From Nitrospira sp. (GTDB lineage Bacteria; Nitrospirota; Nitrospiria; Nitrospirales; Nitrospiraceae): DNA of 64,000 bases. Shown here one piece after another: positions 8,883 to 18,598 of this stretch. The stretch is from contig JADJXO010000001.1 in the NCBI GenBank assembly GCA_016715825.1, positions 247,001 through 311,000 on the forward strand, in the 5' to 3' direction. Position numbers and translations under genes: made by a program. The notes below the pieces were generated by a model. It was not told where the DNA came from, did not search any database, and saw only the letters and a program-made list of their open reading frames with translations. Every line of letters begins with the position of its first letter. Position 1 is the stretch's first letter.

Positions 8883-10600
8883 TTACCGAACGTTGGCCGT
8901 GGCTAAGATGGAGTGCGCAGCGGTGATGCCGGAAAGGGCTGCTCCTTCCATGAAGCCCTGCCATTCATAGAACGAATTGGTATGTTCTCCGGCAAAGAGG
9001 AGGTTGTCCACTGGAACGCCCTCCAATCCTGCTATCGTGGTGAATTGGCCAGGACGATAGCAGGTATAGCTGCCTTTCGTGAACGGATTTGACGGCCAAT
9101 GATCGAGATGGGCGCGGTACCGTCCTTGAACCACAGTGGCTGCTTCCATGGCGCCTGGATACACGCGCTCAAGATCCTGTAAGAATCGCTGTGTTTCGAC
9201 CTGGACGGCAGCAGGGTTCATGTGAGCCCTCGCTGTCCGCCGGAATAGTCGAGTAAGATCGCTCTCGTATCCGATCCTACGCTCGGGTTGGGTTCCCAGG
9301 TCGTTTGATGATGGGCGAGATTGGAATAGGAGGTGCCATTGCCTCCGAGCTGGTGCCATGGGCGGCGCGAGAAGCCGACGTTCATTTTCGCGTTGGTGCC
9401 GTATCCTAAGGTCAAGATCGCCTGGCGTTGCGCAGGTGGCAGGGCCAGGTTGGCATCGAGTTCAACGAGGCGTAGCGTCGTAAACGGGATCGCGAGTACA
9501 GCCGTGTCATGGGTAAACGTGACCGTGCGGGCCTCTTGTTGGAAGGTCAACTCGATTCGTCCGTCACTGAGACGCCGCACGCGAAGGAGCCTACTATTGG
9601 ACGTCACTTGCCCTGGAATCTCGCCGGTTAATCCTTCAATGATACGATCATTGCCGTCGACGAGATGATACCGTTCGTCACTGAAGACACCGAATGGGGT
9701 GAAGCTCGAGCGTCGATCGGAATGGATGAACAGGAGAAAGTTAAGACAACTTTGTTCACGTGCCGCGAGCCCATATTCTGCTTCATAGGCTGCGATAATG
9801 ACGGCTTTGGCCATCGGTCGCGCTGCGATTCCTGCTCCATTCTGTCCTTCCAGATAAGCCAGCAGGCTGGTGTGGTCGAGTGCCGCATCATCCGACGTAT
9901 GACTCCGGGCCGTCACTTCCCGTGACAGGCGATGCATGTCGGTTCGTATCACGGAGACGAAGTCGCGAAACTCCGTGACCACCGCGGTTTCCGTATACCG
10001 TTGTCCCGAAAAGTAGTAGAAGACCTCTCCCGGTTCCTTGTTGACGTCTTCGAGCTGCAGCCCGAATCGCTTCGCGTATCCCAACATAGTTTTGTGAAGC
10101 GTATCGATCAGCTCGCCGCCACGCTCTGCGACTTGTCCAGGGAAAAAGCCACGCAGCGACCAACAGCGCCCGCCAGCACGAGACCCAGCCTCGTAGATCG
10201 AAGCGTTGATGCCGCGCGTCTTGAGGATGTCAGCACAAGCCAGTCCAGCCAGTCCCGCGCCAACGATGCCGACGGACAGGGTGGGCGATGTAGTTTTAGC
10301 GGTGGCGGACTCACGGGAACACATGGTGCCAAAGGCGAGGGTCGTACCGATAGCTGCTGTCTTGGCCAGAAAGCGGCGTCGAGAGATCAGCCGTGAGGTG
10401 CGGGTTGCTGTAAATTCATCCAATGATCCGAGCGCATCATTCGCTGAAACATGTCGATCATCAGCCAGCACGGCGGCGGCCATCAGCCGTGCGAACGAAC
10501 GAAAGGCGGCGCTGCGGGCCATCGGACAAGATCCCAGTTGATCAACGAGGCAGGTCGTGCGTCGGGTGAGGCAACAGATCGACGACCAGTGTTTTCCCAC
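8883..10600 (-). pseudogene. Tat-exported flavin amine oxidase, interrupted by a frameshift
   Basis: A monoamine-oxidase-like flavoprotein in two frames. The first frame (to 9218) has a twin-arginine signal (SRRRFLAK followed by a hydrophobic stretch), the FAD-binding 'VGIVGAGLAGLACADIL' motif with 'YEAGSRAGGRCWS', and continues to 'LLDYSGGQRGLT'. The second frame picks up at about 9235 with 'AHMNPAAVQVETQRFLQDLERVYPGA' homologous residues and the C-terminal FAD motif 'LLFAGEHTNSFYEWQGFMEGA', ending at 8883. One base appears missing near 9225-9240. Everything else is intact, so this is either a recent inactivation or a sequence error. The GTG at 10600 directly follows the stop of the upstream hydrolase; ATG 10522 is an alternative start. 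Confidence 0.8.
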
Positions 10601-11740
10601 TTACGTCGTGCGCATTTCCCATTGGTTGCCCATGAGGCCGACTCGATTGCGTCGACGCCGTGGGTCGTCATGCTGCAACCCGTCGATGCTCATCCGGATG
10701 TCCGCATTCACATGGCCCACGAGATAGTAACTGTGTTCGGTCAGGCCCTTGACGATGGGTGTGCAATCGACTTGATGCACTTTGTTGTGCACCACGGCCG
10801 GTTTCGCCGGTCCATTCGATCCAAGACGATCGGGATTGCCTTTCGTGAAATCCGATACGACGAGCGCGACGTCACCCTGATTATGGTAGACACTGACACT
10901 TCTGGCTAATTCATGCAGCCGCTCTAACGGTTGTCCTGTCTCCAATGCCGTGTCGTCGACATCCGGCGCGCAGAGAAAAATGTGCTCGAACAGACGCGGC
11001 AAGGCGTTGCCCGGCGTGAAGGCGTCACACCGCTCGAGTGCGTTCTGCAGCAAGTAATTACCCATCGAATGGCAGAGGATATGCATGTCCTGCTTGCAGA
11101 GGGTTTCATCTGCGCGTCGCAGGCTTGCGAGAAAGTCTCTGACCTTAAGAATGGCTCGACCGACGGCGTTTCCGGATCCGGCTGCTTCCGAGCGATCGGA
11201 CTTATAGGAGACGAACGGGAGCGCCATCCCGTCGGAGGGCCATGAAAACAGCACGACCTGCACGGCCTGATCAGGGTCTCCATCGGGCGAATGGTTCAGC
11301 ATTTCTTGAAGCGATAGAGCCGTGCCGACGGCGGCGGTCCATGAGACGTTGAACCCATGGATGAACAGCAGGACGTCCGTGTTCTTGCGCATAATTGCTT
11401 GCAGATCCGAGAAGGCTCCTTGCGATCCCAGCTTGACCTTCTCCTGCTGGTTTTCGGCGATGGATCGATTGATCTTTTCGCGATAGGCGACGATATCGGC
11501 CGACTCCGCACATTTGGCCAAGTACTTGATCATGGCCTCACCGTCGCCTTGCCCCATTGATCCTCTGTCGTCTTCGAGGTACTTGGCGATCTTGGCTTCC
11601 TCTACTTCGATGGTCACCCGACCAAACCGGAGGTTTTCAACCCCATCATCGCTGAACTTCTTCCCGTAGCCATCGGGTCGCCAGCGGTCCTTGCCCAGGT
11701 GGTTGCGGTTGGTTGCGTAAAAGAGGCGTCGGGATGTCAT
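10601..11740 (-). CDS. Alpha/beta hydrolase of the DUF900 type
   Basis: 379 residues starting at an ATG with AGGGAG upstream. The N-terminus 'MTSRRLFYATNRN' is typical of DUF900 (esterase-like) proteins. The hydrolase core shows 'VLLFIHGFNVSWTAAVGTALSLQ' (oxyanion strand) and the nucleophile elbow 'HILCHSMGNYLL' (G-H-S-M-G variant C-H-S-M-G). A 'APDVDD' acidic loop and late His residues probably complete the triad. Substrate unknown. No signal peptide is visible, so it is probably cytoplasmic. It is immediately followed (0 bases) by the amine oxidase gene, implying one operon. Confidence 0.8.
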   Translation of the reverse strand: MTSRRLFYATNRNHLGKDRWRPDGYGKKFSDDGVENLRFGRVTIEVEEAKIAKYLEDDRGSMGQGDGEAMIKYLAKCAESADIVAYREKINRSIAENQQEKVKLGSQGAFSDLQAIMRKNTDVLLFIHGFNVSWTAAVGTALSLQEMLNHSPDGDPDQAVQVVLFSWPSDGMALPFVSYKSDRSEAAGSGNAVGRAILKVRDFLASLRRADETLCKQDMHILCHSMGNYLLQNALERCDAFTPGNALPRLFEHIFLCAPDVDDTALETGQPLERLHELARSVSVYHNQGDVALVVSDFTKGNPDRLGSNGPAKPAVVHNKVHQVDCTPIVKGLTEHSYYLVGHVNADIRMSIDGLQHDDPRRRRNRVGLMGNQWEMRTT

Positions 11741-11923
11741 GTGAGGCTCCCTTCGTACAGGTCAAGAGGTACGATCATTGTAGTCGAGCGAGTTGGGGGT
11801 TCTGCTTAACCTCTTCAACAGGGAATGTCAAGGATGGATCCTGATCACCGTATATCCGGAACCGATCGTTCACCGATGGGACGGGGAGAGGTCCTGATAG
11901 ATGACGCATCTGGCAGCCTCCCT

Positions 11924-12877
11924 TCATTGTGCTGAGGGGGCGTGACCATGGCTATCCAACTCAGTCAGAAGAAAGAGCCTGACCCGTGATCGAGCGTCTC
12001 GCGAGGGCTGCCCTGTTGGGCCGTCCTTCTTCCACGAGCCAATTAAGGTGCTGTGGGCATTAATCGGTTTCCCGTCAGGCTGATAGTCACCCGCAGGAAT
12101 TTCCCCATCCCGAAAGCGATCGCCAAACTCACGGCGAAGCGTCTGTTGTTTTGCGCGATCCGCCATGCAATCGGTTTCAAACCGGAGCCCGTAGATCTTT
12201 GCCGTGCTCTGTCTTGCGATGTGGAGATCATCGGTCGACAGTCCGAGTGATTCCCTATCGGAGTCCGTGGACCACCAGAAGCGCATGGGCAATGCCGGTT
12301 GCGCCACCACGACTGCCGTCACCCTTGGATGATCGAGCAGGGCCAGAGGGAACGGACCGGTCATGCAATTGCCGATGATGCCGATGGACTGTGCGCCGTG
12401 CCGTTCCCCAACCGTCTGCACCACCGCTCGCAGCCAGCTGATGACGGGCGGACTGCCGTGCGAGGGGATCCCCCATTCACCGCTGGGGGAAAAGTCGATC
12501 AGGCCGCGAAACCAGTAGGCCCAGAGTCCACTGGCAGGAGAGAACCTCCCTTTCTCACCGAACAGCATCGGCACGTACACCGTAAAGTCTTTGGAGAGTT
12601 CTTCGGCATACGCCAACGTTCCAGGAGACAGGCCCGTCATCTCATGGAGCAGGAGCACCGGCGGCTTGGAGGATTCGTCATTGAGACAGAAGACGGAATG
12701 GGTGACGCCTTGACGCGACACAGGCTGCTCGAAACACTCGACCCAATTCAGATGTGGTGTGCCCTCTTCTTTCGTCTGTGGGGCACACATTCCGAATTGG
12801 GCAGCCCCACAGCCGACTTGCAAAAGCAGCAGGAGCGTGGCAAGGGATTGGAAGAATGCGCGGTGAATGATAGCCAT
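11924..12877 (-). CDS. Dienelactone hydrolase-like lipoprotein
   Basis: From the ATG at 12877 the protein begins with a lipoprotein signal (hydrophobic 'LATLLLLLQVGC', lipid-modified Cys). The core has 'PPVLLLHEMTGLSPGTLAYAEELSKDFTVYVPMLFG', typical of dienelactone hydrolases, and the elbow 'GIIGNCMTG' with a cysteine nucleophile as in that family. An Asp in 'FETDCMAD' and a His in 'INAHSTL' are candidate triad residues. A longer frame starts at 12970 but would bury the signal peptide. Located between the DUF900 hydrolase and the sigma-factor gene; substrate unknown. Confidence 0.75.
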   Translation of the reverse strand: MAIIHRAFFQSLATLLLLLQVGCGAAQFGMCAPQTKEEGTPHLNWVECFEQPVSRQGVTHSVFCLNDESSKPPVLLLHEMTGLSPGTLAYAEELSKDFTVYVPMLFGEKGRFSPASGLWAYWFRGLIDFSPSGEWGIPSHGSPPVISWLRAVVQTVGERHGAQSIGIIGNCMTGPFPLALLDHPRVTAVVVAQPALPMRFWWSTDSDRESLGLSTDDLHIARQSTAKIYGLRFETDCMADRAKQQTLRREFGDRFRDGEIPAGDYQPDGKPINAHSTLIGSWKKDGPTGQPSRDARSRVRLFLLTELDSHGHAPSAQ

Positions 12878-13081
12878 AAGCAATTCTTGCCTGAGGGAGA
12901 AAGCCATGTACGGTGCGTGTCTCGTATAGTAGAGCAGCGCGAGCTTGCCAGTGTTTGTGAGTCCGCGCAAGCCCTCGCCGTTTCCGTGGAGATAGCTGCG
13001 TTCAGTGGGATGGGAGTCGATAATAAAGCGAGAGTGGAAAAGGGTTTAGTCGAAACGATACGGCGCTGACCGGCATGTTGT

Positions 13082-14347
13082 TCATTGGATTGAGGCAAGG
13101 GTCTCGCGTGTGGCGGGCGATTTAAGCTTACGCAGTGCCAGGGCCTCGATCTGGCGAACTCGCTCTCGGCTTAGGTCGAGCTGCTCGCCGATTTCCACCA
13201 AGGTCATGATCTTGTCGGAGCCGATCCCAAATCGCATACGGATCACAGCCTGTTCTCGTGCGGTCAAGGGAGTTAAGAGACGGTTGAGTTGTTTTTCGCG
13301 TTCCACTCGATGGACATAGTGGTCCGGTGGGGCCGTCTGATCATCGGGGATAAGTGATCCAAGGGCTTGCCCATCCCCGATCGGGGTCTCCAGCCCAACG
13401 GGTTCTTGAAAGGCTTCCACGGTGTCCCGCACGCGTTCCGGACGAAGTCGAAGGACGCGGGCGATCTCCTCGATCCGTGCCGGACGGCCGAGCTGTAGTT
13501 CCAATCGTCGTCTCGCACGAGCGATGCGGCTTGCGGCTTCGGATTGGTGCACCGGCACACGAATCACGCGAGACTGTTCTGAAAGGGCCCGTGTGATGCC
13601 TTGACGAATCCACCAGGTGGCATAGGTGCTGAATTTGAACCCCTTACGATATTGATAGCGTTCTGCGGCTTTCATCAGGCCGATGTTGCCTTCCTGTACC
13701 AGGTCCAAGAGCGTGAGGCCGTGCGACGTATAGCGTTTGGCGACGTCGATGACCAGGCGGAGGTTATGCCGCACGAGTTCTTCTTTCGCATTCTCCAGCT
13801 GACGGCGAGCCCGTTTCACTTGAGTCAGCAACGTCCGAAGTGCGTGATGGGCTTCCAAAGGAAGATAGGGTGCGATCGGTGAGGACGAGTTCCCGCAAGC
13901 CGTGACCAACGCCTCGGTTCGATTCAACACGATAGCCGAAAGTCCACTGAGCCGTCGGATGGTGGTGAGTTCCTCAATCAGATCCTCGGCAGAGGGGGAC
14001 GGAACATGTTTGGTGAGAAGGGTCGTTGCCTGTTTCAGCGCCAGCTTGATGCACCGTGTTCCTGCATCAATCTGTTTCGCGAGCGCGATCTCCTCGTTGG
14101 CGGTCAACAGGGTGATGCCTCTGAATGAATGGAAATAGAGAGACTCGAGAGCGAATCGATGCTGCGGGGTCGGAGCCCCTACAGTATCCTGACTGGAAAT
14201 CTCCAGAGATGAGTCGGGCTCGTCGGCACGACTGCTATGGTTCAACAGAGTTCCGGATGAGAGAGTGTCACTGTAGACCTCCTCACTCCCATCCTGTTCA
14301 GAGAGATACGTTCTCTCCTCGCTCTCTCGCAGAAGGTCGTCTCTCAT
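13082..14347 (-). CDS. RNA polymerase sigma factor, sigma-70 family group 2 (RpoS/RpoD-like)
   Basis: 421 residues from an ATG with AAGGAGA upstream (the in-frame start at 14386 adds only 13 unconserved residues). Region 1.2 (LTANEEIALAKQIDAG) is present; region 2 has 'NLRLVIDVAKRYTSHGLTLLDLVQEGNIGLMKAAERY' and 'GFKFSTYATWWIRQGITRAL'; region 3 follows; region 4 ends with 'REQAVIRMRFGIG' and the helix-turn-helix 'TLVEIGEQLDLSRERVRQIEALALRKL'. There is no region 1.1 like that of primary sigma; the first ~65 residues are Ser/Glu-rich. This fits a stationary-phase or stress sigma. It is divergent from a glutathione peroxidase gene with which it shares a 185-base control region. Confidence 0.9.
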   Translation of the reverse strand: MRDDLLRESEERTYLSEQDGSEEVYSDTLSSGTLLNHSSRADEPDSSLEISSQDTVGAPTPQHRFALESLYFHSFRGITLLTANEEIALAKQIDAGTRCIKLALKQATTLLTKHVPSPSAEDLIEELTTIRRLSGLSAIVLNRTEALVTACGNSSSPIAPYLPLEAHHALRTLLTQVKRARRQLENAKEELVRHNLRLVIDVAKRYTSHGLTLLDLVQEGNIGLMKAAERYQYRKGFKFSTYATWWIRQGITRALSEQSRVIRVPVHQSEAASRIARARRRLELQLGRPARIEEIARVLRLRPERVRDTVEAFQEPVGLETPIGDGQALGSLIPDDQTAPPDHYVHRVEREKQLNRLLTPLTAREQAVIRMRFGIGSDKIMTLVEIGEQLDLSRERVRQIEALALRKLKSPATRETLASIQ

Positions 14348-14414
14348 GGGATTCTCCTTTCGCCCTAGCGCTCGGCTGGCCGCCATGGTCTGACACGTGG
14401 TTGCTTACGGTACA

Positions 14415-14443
14415 TTCATACCAGAGTGTCTACTGTATGTCAA
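14415..14443 (-). promoter_or_regulatory. Sigma-70-type promoter of the sigma-factor gene
   Basis: On the minus strand TTGACA (14443-14438) is separated by 17 bases from TATGAA (14420-14415), about 70 bases upstream of the ATG at 14347. The -35 is a perfect match and lies inside the inverted 18-base motif described at 14428-14478. Confidence 0.6.
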
Positions 14444-14478
14444 ATGATAGGAAATAAAAGATTAGACAAATAGTAGAC
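14428..14478. promoter_or_regulatory. Inverted pair of 18-base motifs between divergent promoters
   Basis: GTCTACTGTATGTCAAAT at 14428-14445 is repeated in inverted orientation at 14461-14478 (its complement reads GTCTACTATTTGTCTAAT); 15 of 18 positions agree. A 15-base A-rich spacer lies between them. Each half overlaps the -35 box of one of the two divergent promoters, the geometry expected of an operator for a regulator controlling both genes. Confidence 0.55.
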
Positions 14479-14491
14479 TGATTGCTATATT
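14463..14491 (+). promoter_or_regulatory. Sigma-70-type promoter of the glutathione peroxidase gene
   Basis: TAGACA (14463-14468), 17-base spacer, TATATT (14486-14491), each hexamer 5/6 to consensus, about 40 bases upstream of the ATG at 14533. Confidence 0.6.
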
Positions 14492-14532
14492 GTGGCCATG
14501 TTTTTCTCGCATTCATCAAAACCGGAGGTCTT

Positions 14533-15162
14533 ATGAAACCGTTCACGCTCCATGGAAGAACCTGTGTTTGGGTAATTGGTCTCAGTCTCCTTGGAATCTT
14601 TGTTATGACTGCAGCTCGAGGGGTGGTGTTTGCGGAGGAGAGGTTGACGAGTCCTGCCTCAGGAGGAAAGAAGTCGTTAGCGCCACTCTATCGTTTTCGC
14701 CTTCCGGACATCGATGGACAACCCGTTGATCTGAAGACGTTTAAGGGGAAGGTGCTGTTGATCGTGAATACGGCGAGCATGTGTGGGAACACTCCGCAAT
14801 ATGCCGGCCTCCAAGAAATGTATGAACGGTATCGTGAGCAGGGATTCGAGGTGTTAGCCTTTCCGGCTAACGACTTTGGACAGCAAGAGCCAGGGACGAA
14901 TGATGAAATCAAAGGCTTCTGTTACACAAAGTATAGTGTCAGTTTTCCGCTGTTCTCCAAAATCAGCGTCACGGGGAATGAGCAGCACCCCCTCTACCAA
15001 TATTTGACGGAACAGAGTCCTTTTCCCGGGCGGGTCACGTGGAATTTTCAGAAATATCTGGTGAACCGGTCCGGTCAGGTGATCGGGAAGTACGATCCCG
15101 GAATGAATCCGCTGTCAAAGACGATTATTGCCGATCTGGAAAAGGCCTTGGCTAAGAGTTAA
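14533..15162 (+). CDS. Exported glutathione peroxidase-like protein (Cys type)
   Basis: Starts at an ATG after GGAGG. Residues ~10-35 form a signal peptide or anchor (WVIGLSLLGIFVMTAARGVVFA), so the enzyme acts outside the cytoplasm. The thioredoxin-fold core carries the peroxidatic motif 'VNTASMCGNTPQY' with Cys (TGT codon, not selenocysteine), the Gln-containing 'FPANDFGQQEPG', and the Trp-Asn pair in 'VTWNFQKYLV', which together form the catalytic tetrad. It reduces hydroperoxides with thiol/thioredoxin-type donors in such Cys homologues. Divergent from the stress sigma factor; a cytoplasmic paralogue lies at 18599-19075. Confidence 0.88.
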   Translation: MKPFTLHGRTCVWVIGLSLLGIFVMTAARGVVFAEERLTSPASGGKKSLAPLYRFRLPDIDGQPVDLKTFKGKVLLIVNTASMCGNTPQYAGLQEMYERYREQGFEVLAFPANDFGQQEPGTNDEIKGFCYTKYSVSFPLFSKISVTGNEQHPLYQYLTEQSPFPGRVTWNFQKYLVNRSGQVIGKYDPGMNPLSKTIIADLEKALAKS

Positions 15163-15214
15163 TGGGAGAGAGACCATCGCGAGACATCGATTTGGCATGG
15201 GTGATCGATCCATC

Positions 15215-16645
15215 CTATTGCGGACCATCAGGCGCGCCATCCTTTTGCAGATCTCGCACCAACCGTTGAAATTCAGGGTCCTGGCGCAATAGGCGTGATC
15301 CTGCCTGGAGGAGACGTTCGACTTCCTCGTCGGTGAGTGCGAGGTTCGTAGGGATATTCATCAGGCGCGCCACCTCCTCCGGCTCGGTGAGTTCGGTCAG
15401 GCTGGCGTTGATGTAGTAGATGTCCGCGTCCGGAGTGAACACACCGTGAGCGACGGTCGTTCGTTGTCGAAGTTGCATGCGCCACTGCTGGATGGCCTCT
15501 TCCAACAGTTCCAAAGTATCGGCGGAATAGCGATTGATGGGGATGTCGACCAGCGCCTGACTGACTCGTAGAAAGCCGGGGATCTTGTTCAGTGTATACC
15601 GGCTTGGGTCTTGGCTTGTCTCGGCATTGACGACCAGGTAGACCAATTTCTTGATCCGTTCGGCGCCCAATGACATGAAGGTTGATTCGAGATCCCCGAC
15701 GAATGCTGTATTCTCCAGCACTTCACGCATGCCGATGTTGTCGGACAACCCGCCGTCCAGCAGATGGACATAGGGGCGTTTCTTGGAGTCCAGGTATGAC
15801 TGAAGTTCATGTGCTCGTTGCCTACCCAACGAAGTGTGCGTGTGATCCCGTAGTAACATCGAAGGCTGGTATCCGCACTGTCCGGCATAATTGGTCATTG
15901 ATATCGGGCTGAGAAGAATCGGCAGTGCGGCTGAGGAGGCGGTCGCCACCGAAATCGGAAGCCGGCTGAGGTCGGAGCAGAGCAAGTCAAACTGAAATTG
16001 ATTGAATTCGAATCGCGAGAGGCTGAGCATGTCGGAGGCATGAATGAAGACCATGGGACGACGGTGCCGGGCGACCAGGTCGCCGAACGTGTGTCCATCG
16101 AACAGTGCCTCATCGAGAAGCTCAGAAAAAATATGGGCTCGGCCGAAATAGGGCGACCACATCCGAAGCCAATTCGAGGGCGAACGAAAAATCCTGGCAC
16201 GTAACTCGCGCTCCCAGTTCTTTCTGAGAAACCGATGCTCAAAATCCTGAAAAATCCGATCGCCGTACAGGCCGTAGTAGGCGGCCGTGAAGCTTCCGCC
16301 TGAGAGCGCGTTGATGATGTTCAATTCGTCGAGCAACCGCTTCTCGACACCGTCCCACCGGATCGCCGTGCGCGCCAGTTCTTGCAAGACACCATAGGCT
16401 AAGGCTGATGCGCGTGCCCCACCGCCGGAGAACGAGGCCACAATGAAGAGGCTGTCGGAGCTGCCGGTGTGGGACGGAGGAAAATTGGTGGCGCGGTACC
16501 CGTAGGCCGCATCCCATTGCGCCAGCGGCGCATTCATCGTCGGCCGTACATACTCACAGCCCAGCAACAACACCGCACATCCAAGTACGCACCAGATGGC
16601 TCGGTCATGCCGGCGTGTCGTCGAGGCGGGCGGCGTAATTTTCAT
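15215..16645 (-). CDS. Patatin-like phospholipase lipoprotein
   Basis: 476 residues beginning with a lipoprotein signal ('WCVLGCAVLLLGC'). Patatin features in order: the oxyanion loop 'ASFSGGGARASALAYGVL' (~residue 72), the serine elbow 'NALSGGSFTAAYYG' (~residue 113) and the catalytic Asp motif 'LLDGGLSDNIG' (~residue 299), giving the Ser-Asp dyad. It is therefore predicted to be a lipid acyl hydrolase anchored in the envelope. It is convergent with the glutathione peroxidase gene and apparently monocistronic. Confidence 0.85.
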   Translation of the reverse strand: MKITPPASTTRRHDRAIWCVLGCAVLLLGCEYVRPTMNAPLAQWDAAYGYRATNFPPSHTGSSDSLFIVASFSGGGARASALAYGVLQELARTAIRWDGVEKRLLDELNIINALSGGSFTAAYYGLYGDRIFQDFEHRFLRKNWERELRARIFRSPSNWLRMWSPYFGRAHIFSELLDEALFDGHTFGDLVARHRRPMVFIHASDMLSLSRFEFNQFQFDLLCSDLSRLPISVATASSAALPILLSPISMTNYAGQCGYQPSMLLRDHTHTSLGRQRAHELQSYLDSKKRPYVHLLDGGLSDNIGMREVLENTAFVGDLESTFMSLGAERIKKLVYLVVNAETSQDPSRYTLNKIPGFLRVSQALVDIPINRYSADTLELLEEAIQQWRMQLRQRTTVAHGVFTPDADIYYINASLTELTEPEEVARLMNIPTNLALTDEEVERLLQAGSRLLRQDPEFQRLVRDLQKDGAPDGPQ

Positions 16646-16844
16646 GGAGGTGAAGGGTACGCAGCAAGTCCCGTGGTGTCAACGGGACCGTGAGGGCGAG
16701 ACCTCCGACTATTCGTGGAGATCCTGGCGAAAATTCCTTCACTCTCTTGAGCAATCTGCTGGTCCATGAAATAGTGTAGACACGGTACAGGGCATACCGA
16801 TCTCGCCGTGGTTCTCATTCGTGCATAATCGGAGGTCATCAACC

Positions 16845-17234
16845 ATGTCGCATCTGCTCACACGCATCCGCAATACGGCATTCCTGTTTTCCATGCTGGT
16901 CTTGGTGGTAACAGGTTGTGCTCGGTCTGGTTTGCACGGACAGTTTTCACAGGAATCTCTCGGGATGGGAATCGTATCGGGGACCTTAGGCGAACAGCAA
17001 CGTGTGGCCTTGTGTGTCGGGGAGCCTTCCCCTATATCCCTAGTCGGCCAAGTACAGGCCTTGGAGGGTGGCGCGTACCTAATCCGGGATGCCCAGGGGC
17101 AGGACATTCGCATTCCCCATGATGAGAATACTCGGATCGATCGACCGGCTCATGTGGGCGATCGTATCCAATCCTGGCTTGATCGCCACGGACGCGCCGT
17201 GCTCATCCGCAACCTCGATGGAGCTGGTCGATAA
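16845..17234 (+). CDS. Small lipoprotein of unknown function
   Basis: 129 residues, ATG preceded by GGAGG. The N-terminus is a clear lipoprotein signal (FLFSMLVLVVTGC). The mature part has an OB-like pattern (ISLVGQVQALEGGAYLIRDAQGQDIRIPHDENTRI ... GDRIQSWLD), similar in layout to small periplasmic nucleotide/oligosaccharide-binding-fold proteins, but no named family is recognised. No operon partner is seen. Confidence 0.7.
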   Translation: MSHLLTRIRNTAFLFSMLVLVVTGCARSGLHGQFSQESLGMGIVSGTLGEQQRVALCVGEPSPISLVGQVQALEGGAYLIRDAQGQDIRIPHDENTRIDRPAHVGDRIQSWLDRHGRAVLIRNLDGAGR

Positions 17235-17260
17235 CGCGCGTCCAGGATTTGGATGCTTGT

Positions 17261-17341
17261 CGCGATACCACATGCGCGCTGATGCTGGCGCAGGGAGGTC
17301 ACATAGGCATAGACGAGGAGGTTCGCATCGATCAGAATCAT
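17261..17341 (-). pseudogene. VapC PIN-domain toxin, N-terminal fragment
   Basis: Starting at the ATG at 17341 the minus strand encodes 'MILIDANLLVYAYVTSLRQH', the first strand of a PIN-domain ribonuclease with its first catalytic Asp (LIDAN). Homology fades after about 27 codons and no other acidic active-site residues follow, so only the start of the toxin gene remains. The remaining part of 17235-17572 shows no other gene. Confidence 0.6.
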
Positions 17342-17572
17342 CGGAAGGCTTGCCCATTTCATAGCACGCATACTACAAGACCTGGTGCCCAATATCTCTC
17401 CGGCAGAGTCTCAGTCAGCTTGACTTGGTCACATTTCAGAGTCTAATCTGCGCCACTTTTCGTCTTGGTTGGCATAGCAAGAGAGAAGGGTGGGTGTCCG
17501 CTAGGGTACTCGGTCACGTTTCTTGGTATGGCTCATCAATGGTAACGACCTCACGGTAATCAGACATTTGAT

Positions 17573-18571
17573 ATGATGAACCTGTTCCTCGTGGCGATCG
17601 TCCTGCTCCTGGTCCTCCTGCTGATCGGAGTCGTGCTGTATGTGCGAGTCCCCCGCACATATCAGTCCGCCGATTCTGTCGCCAATTCCTATGATGACTG
17701 GACAAATGACGGCATTCTCGAGTTCTACTGGGGCGAACATATCCATCTGGGACACTATGGCTCTCCACCCCGCACAAAGGATTTTCTCCAAGCCAAGTCA
17801 GATTTTGTGCATGAAATGGTGCGTTGGGGAGGGTTAGATAAGCTTCCTTCCGGGACGACGGTGTTAGATGTGGGTTGCGGCATCGGCGGCAGCAGTCGCA
17901 TGCTGGCGCGGGAGTATGGCTGTGCGGTCACCGGGGTCACTCTCAGCCCTCAGCAAGTCAGACGGGCTCAAGAACTGACCGCCCCAGAGGTGAATGCCCA
18001 CTTTCAGGTCGATGATGCGCTGGCCCTGTCGTTCCCCGATGCCAGTTTTGATGTGGTCTGGTCGGTCGAGGCGGGACCGCACATGCCGGATAAGGCACAG
18101 TTTGCTCGCGAGCTCATGCGCGTGCTGAAACCGGGCGGAATTCTGGTTGTGGCCGATTGGAATCAGCGGGACGATCGCCAGGTTCCACTCAATTGGTGGG
18201 AAAAGCCGGTGATGCGGCAACTGCTGGATCAGTGGTCTCATCCGGCCTTTTCGAGCATTGAAGAGTTTTCAGAATTGCTGAAGGCCACCGGACTGGTGGC
18301 GGGTGACGTCACCACCGCCGATTGGACGGCCGAAACCTTACCCTCATGGCTCGATTCGATCTGGCAGGGCGTGATCCGTCCGGCAGGGCTTGTTCGGTTT
18401 GGCATGAGTGGGTTGATTAAATCATTACGAGAAGTGCCCACAATTTTGTTAATGCGGCTGGCATTTGGGACAGGGCTCTGTCGCTTCGGCATGTTTCGGG
18501 CCGTGCATGCCACTGTCCCGACGAGTGCGCTGGTGTCTGTGCAGACGGATGACAGGCTTGTAAGGTCATGA
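17573..18571 (+). CDS. Membrane-anchored SAM-dependent methyltransferase (tocopherol/quinone methyltransferase-like)
   Basis: An N-terminal transmembrane helix (residues 3-25) is followed by a class I methyltransferase. 'FYWGEHIHLGHYG' precedes motif I 'VLDVGCGIGGSSRMLA', with later 'VTGVTLSPQQVRRA' (motif post-I) and 'FDVVWSVEAGPHMPDK'. This set, particularly W-G-E-H-I-H-L-G-H-Y, is typical of gamma-tocopherol and MPBQ/MSBQ-type methyltransferases acting on prenylated quinones or related lipids. Its exact substrate is not deducible. A glutathione peroxidase gene follows 27 bases downstream and may share its transcript. Confidence 0.8.
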   Translation: MMNLFLVAIVLLLVLLLIGVVLYVRVPRTYQSADSVANSYDDWTNDGILEFYWGEHIHLGHYGSPPRTKDFLQAKSDFVHEMVRWGGLDKLPSGTTVLDVGCGIGGSSRMLAREYGCAVTGVTLSPQQVRRAQELTAPEVNAHFQVDDALALSFPDASFDVVWSVEAGPHMPDKAQFARELMRVLKPGGILVVADWNQRDDRQVPLNWWEKPVMRQLLDQWSHPAFSSIEEFSELLKATGLVAGDVTTADWTAETLPSWLDSIWQGVIRPAGLVRFGMSGLIKSLREVPTILLMRLAFGTGLCRFGMFRAVHATVPTSALVSVQTDDRLVRS

Positions 18572-18598
18572 ATAGGGAGTCACCGTGAGGTGGGAGCG

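Noticed and set aside
9218..9359. Programmed frameshift in the amine oxidase
   Set aside because: No slippery heptamer or downstream stem is visible at the shift; a base loss or sequence error explains it better.
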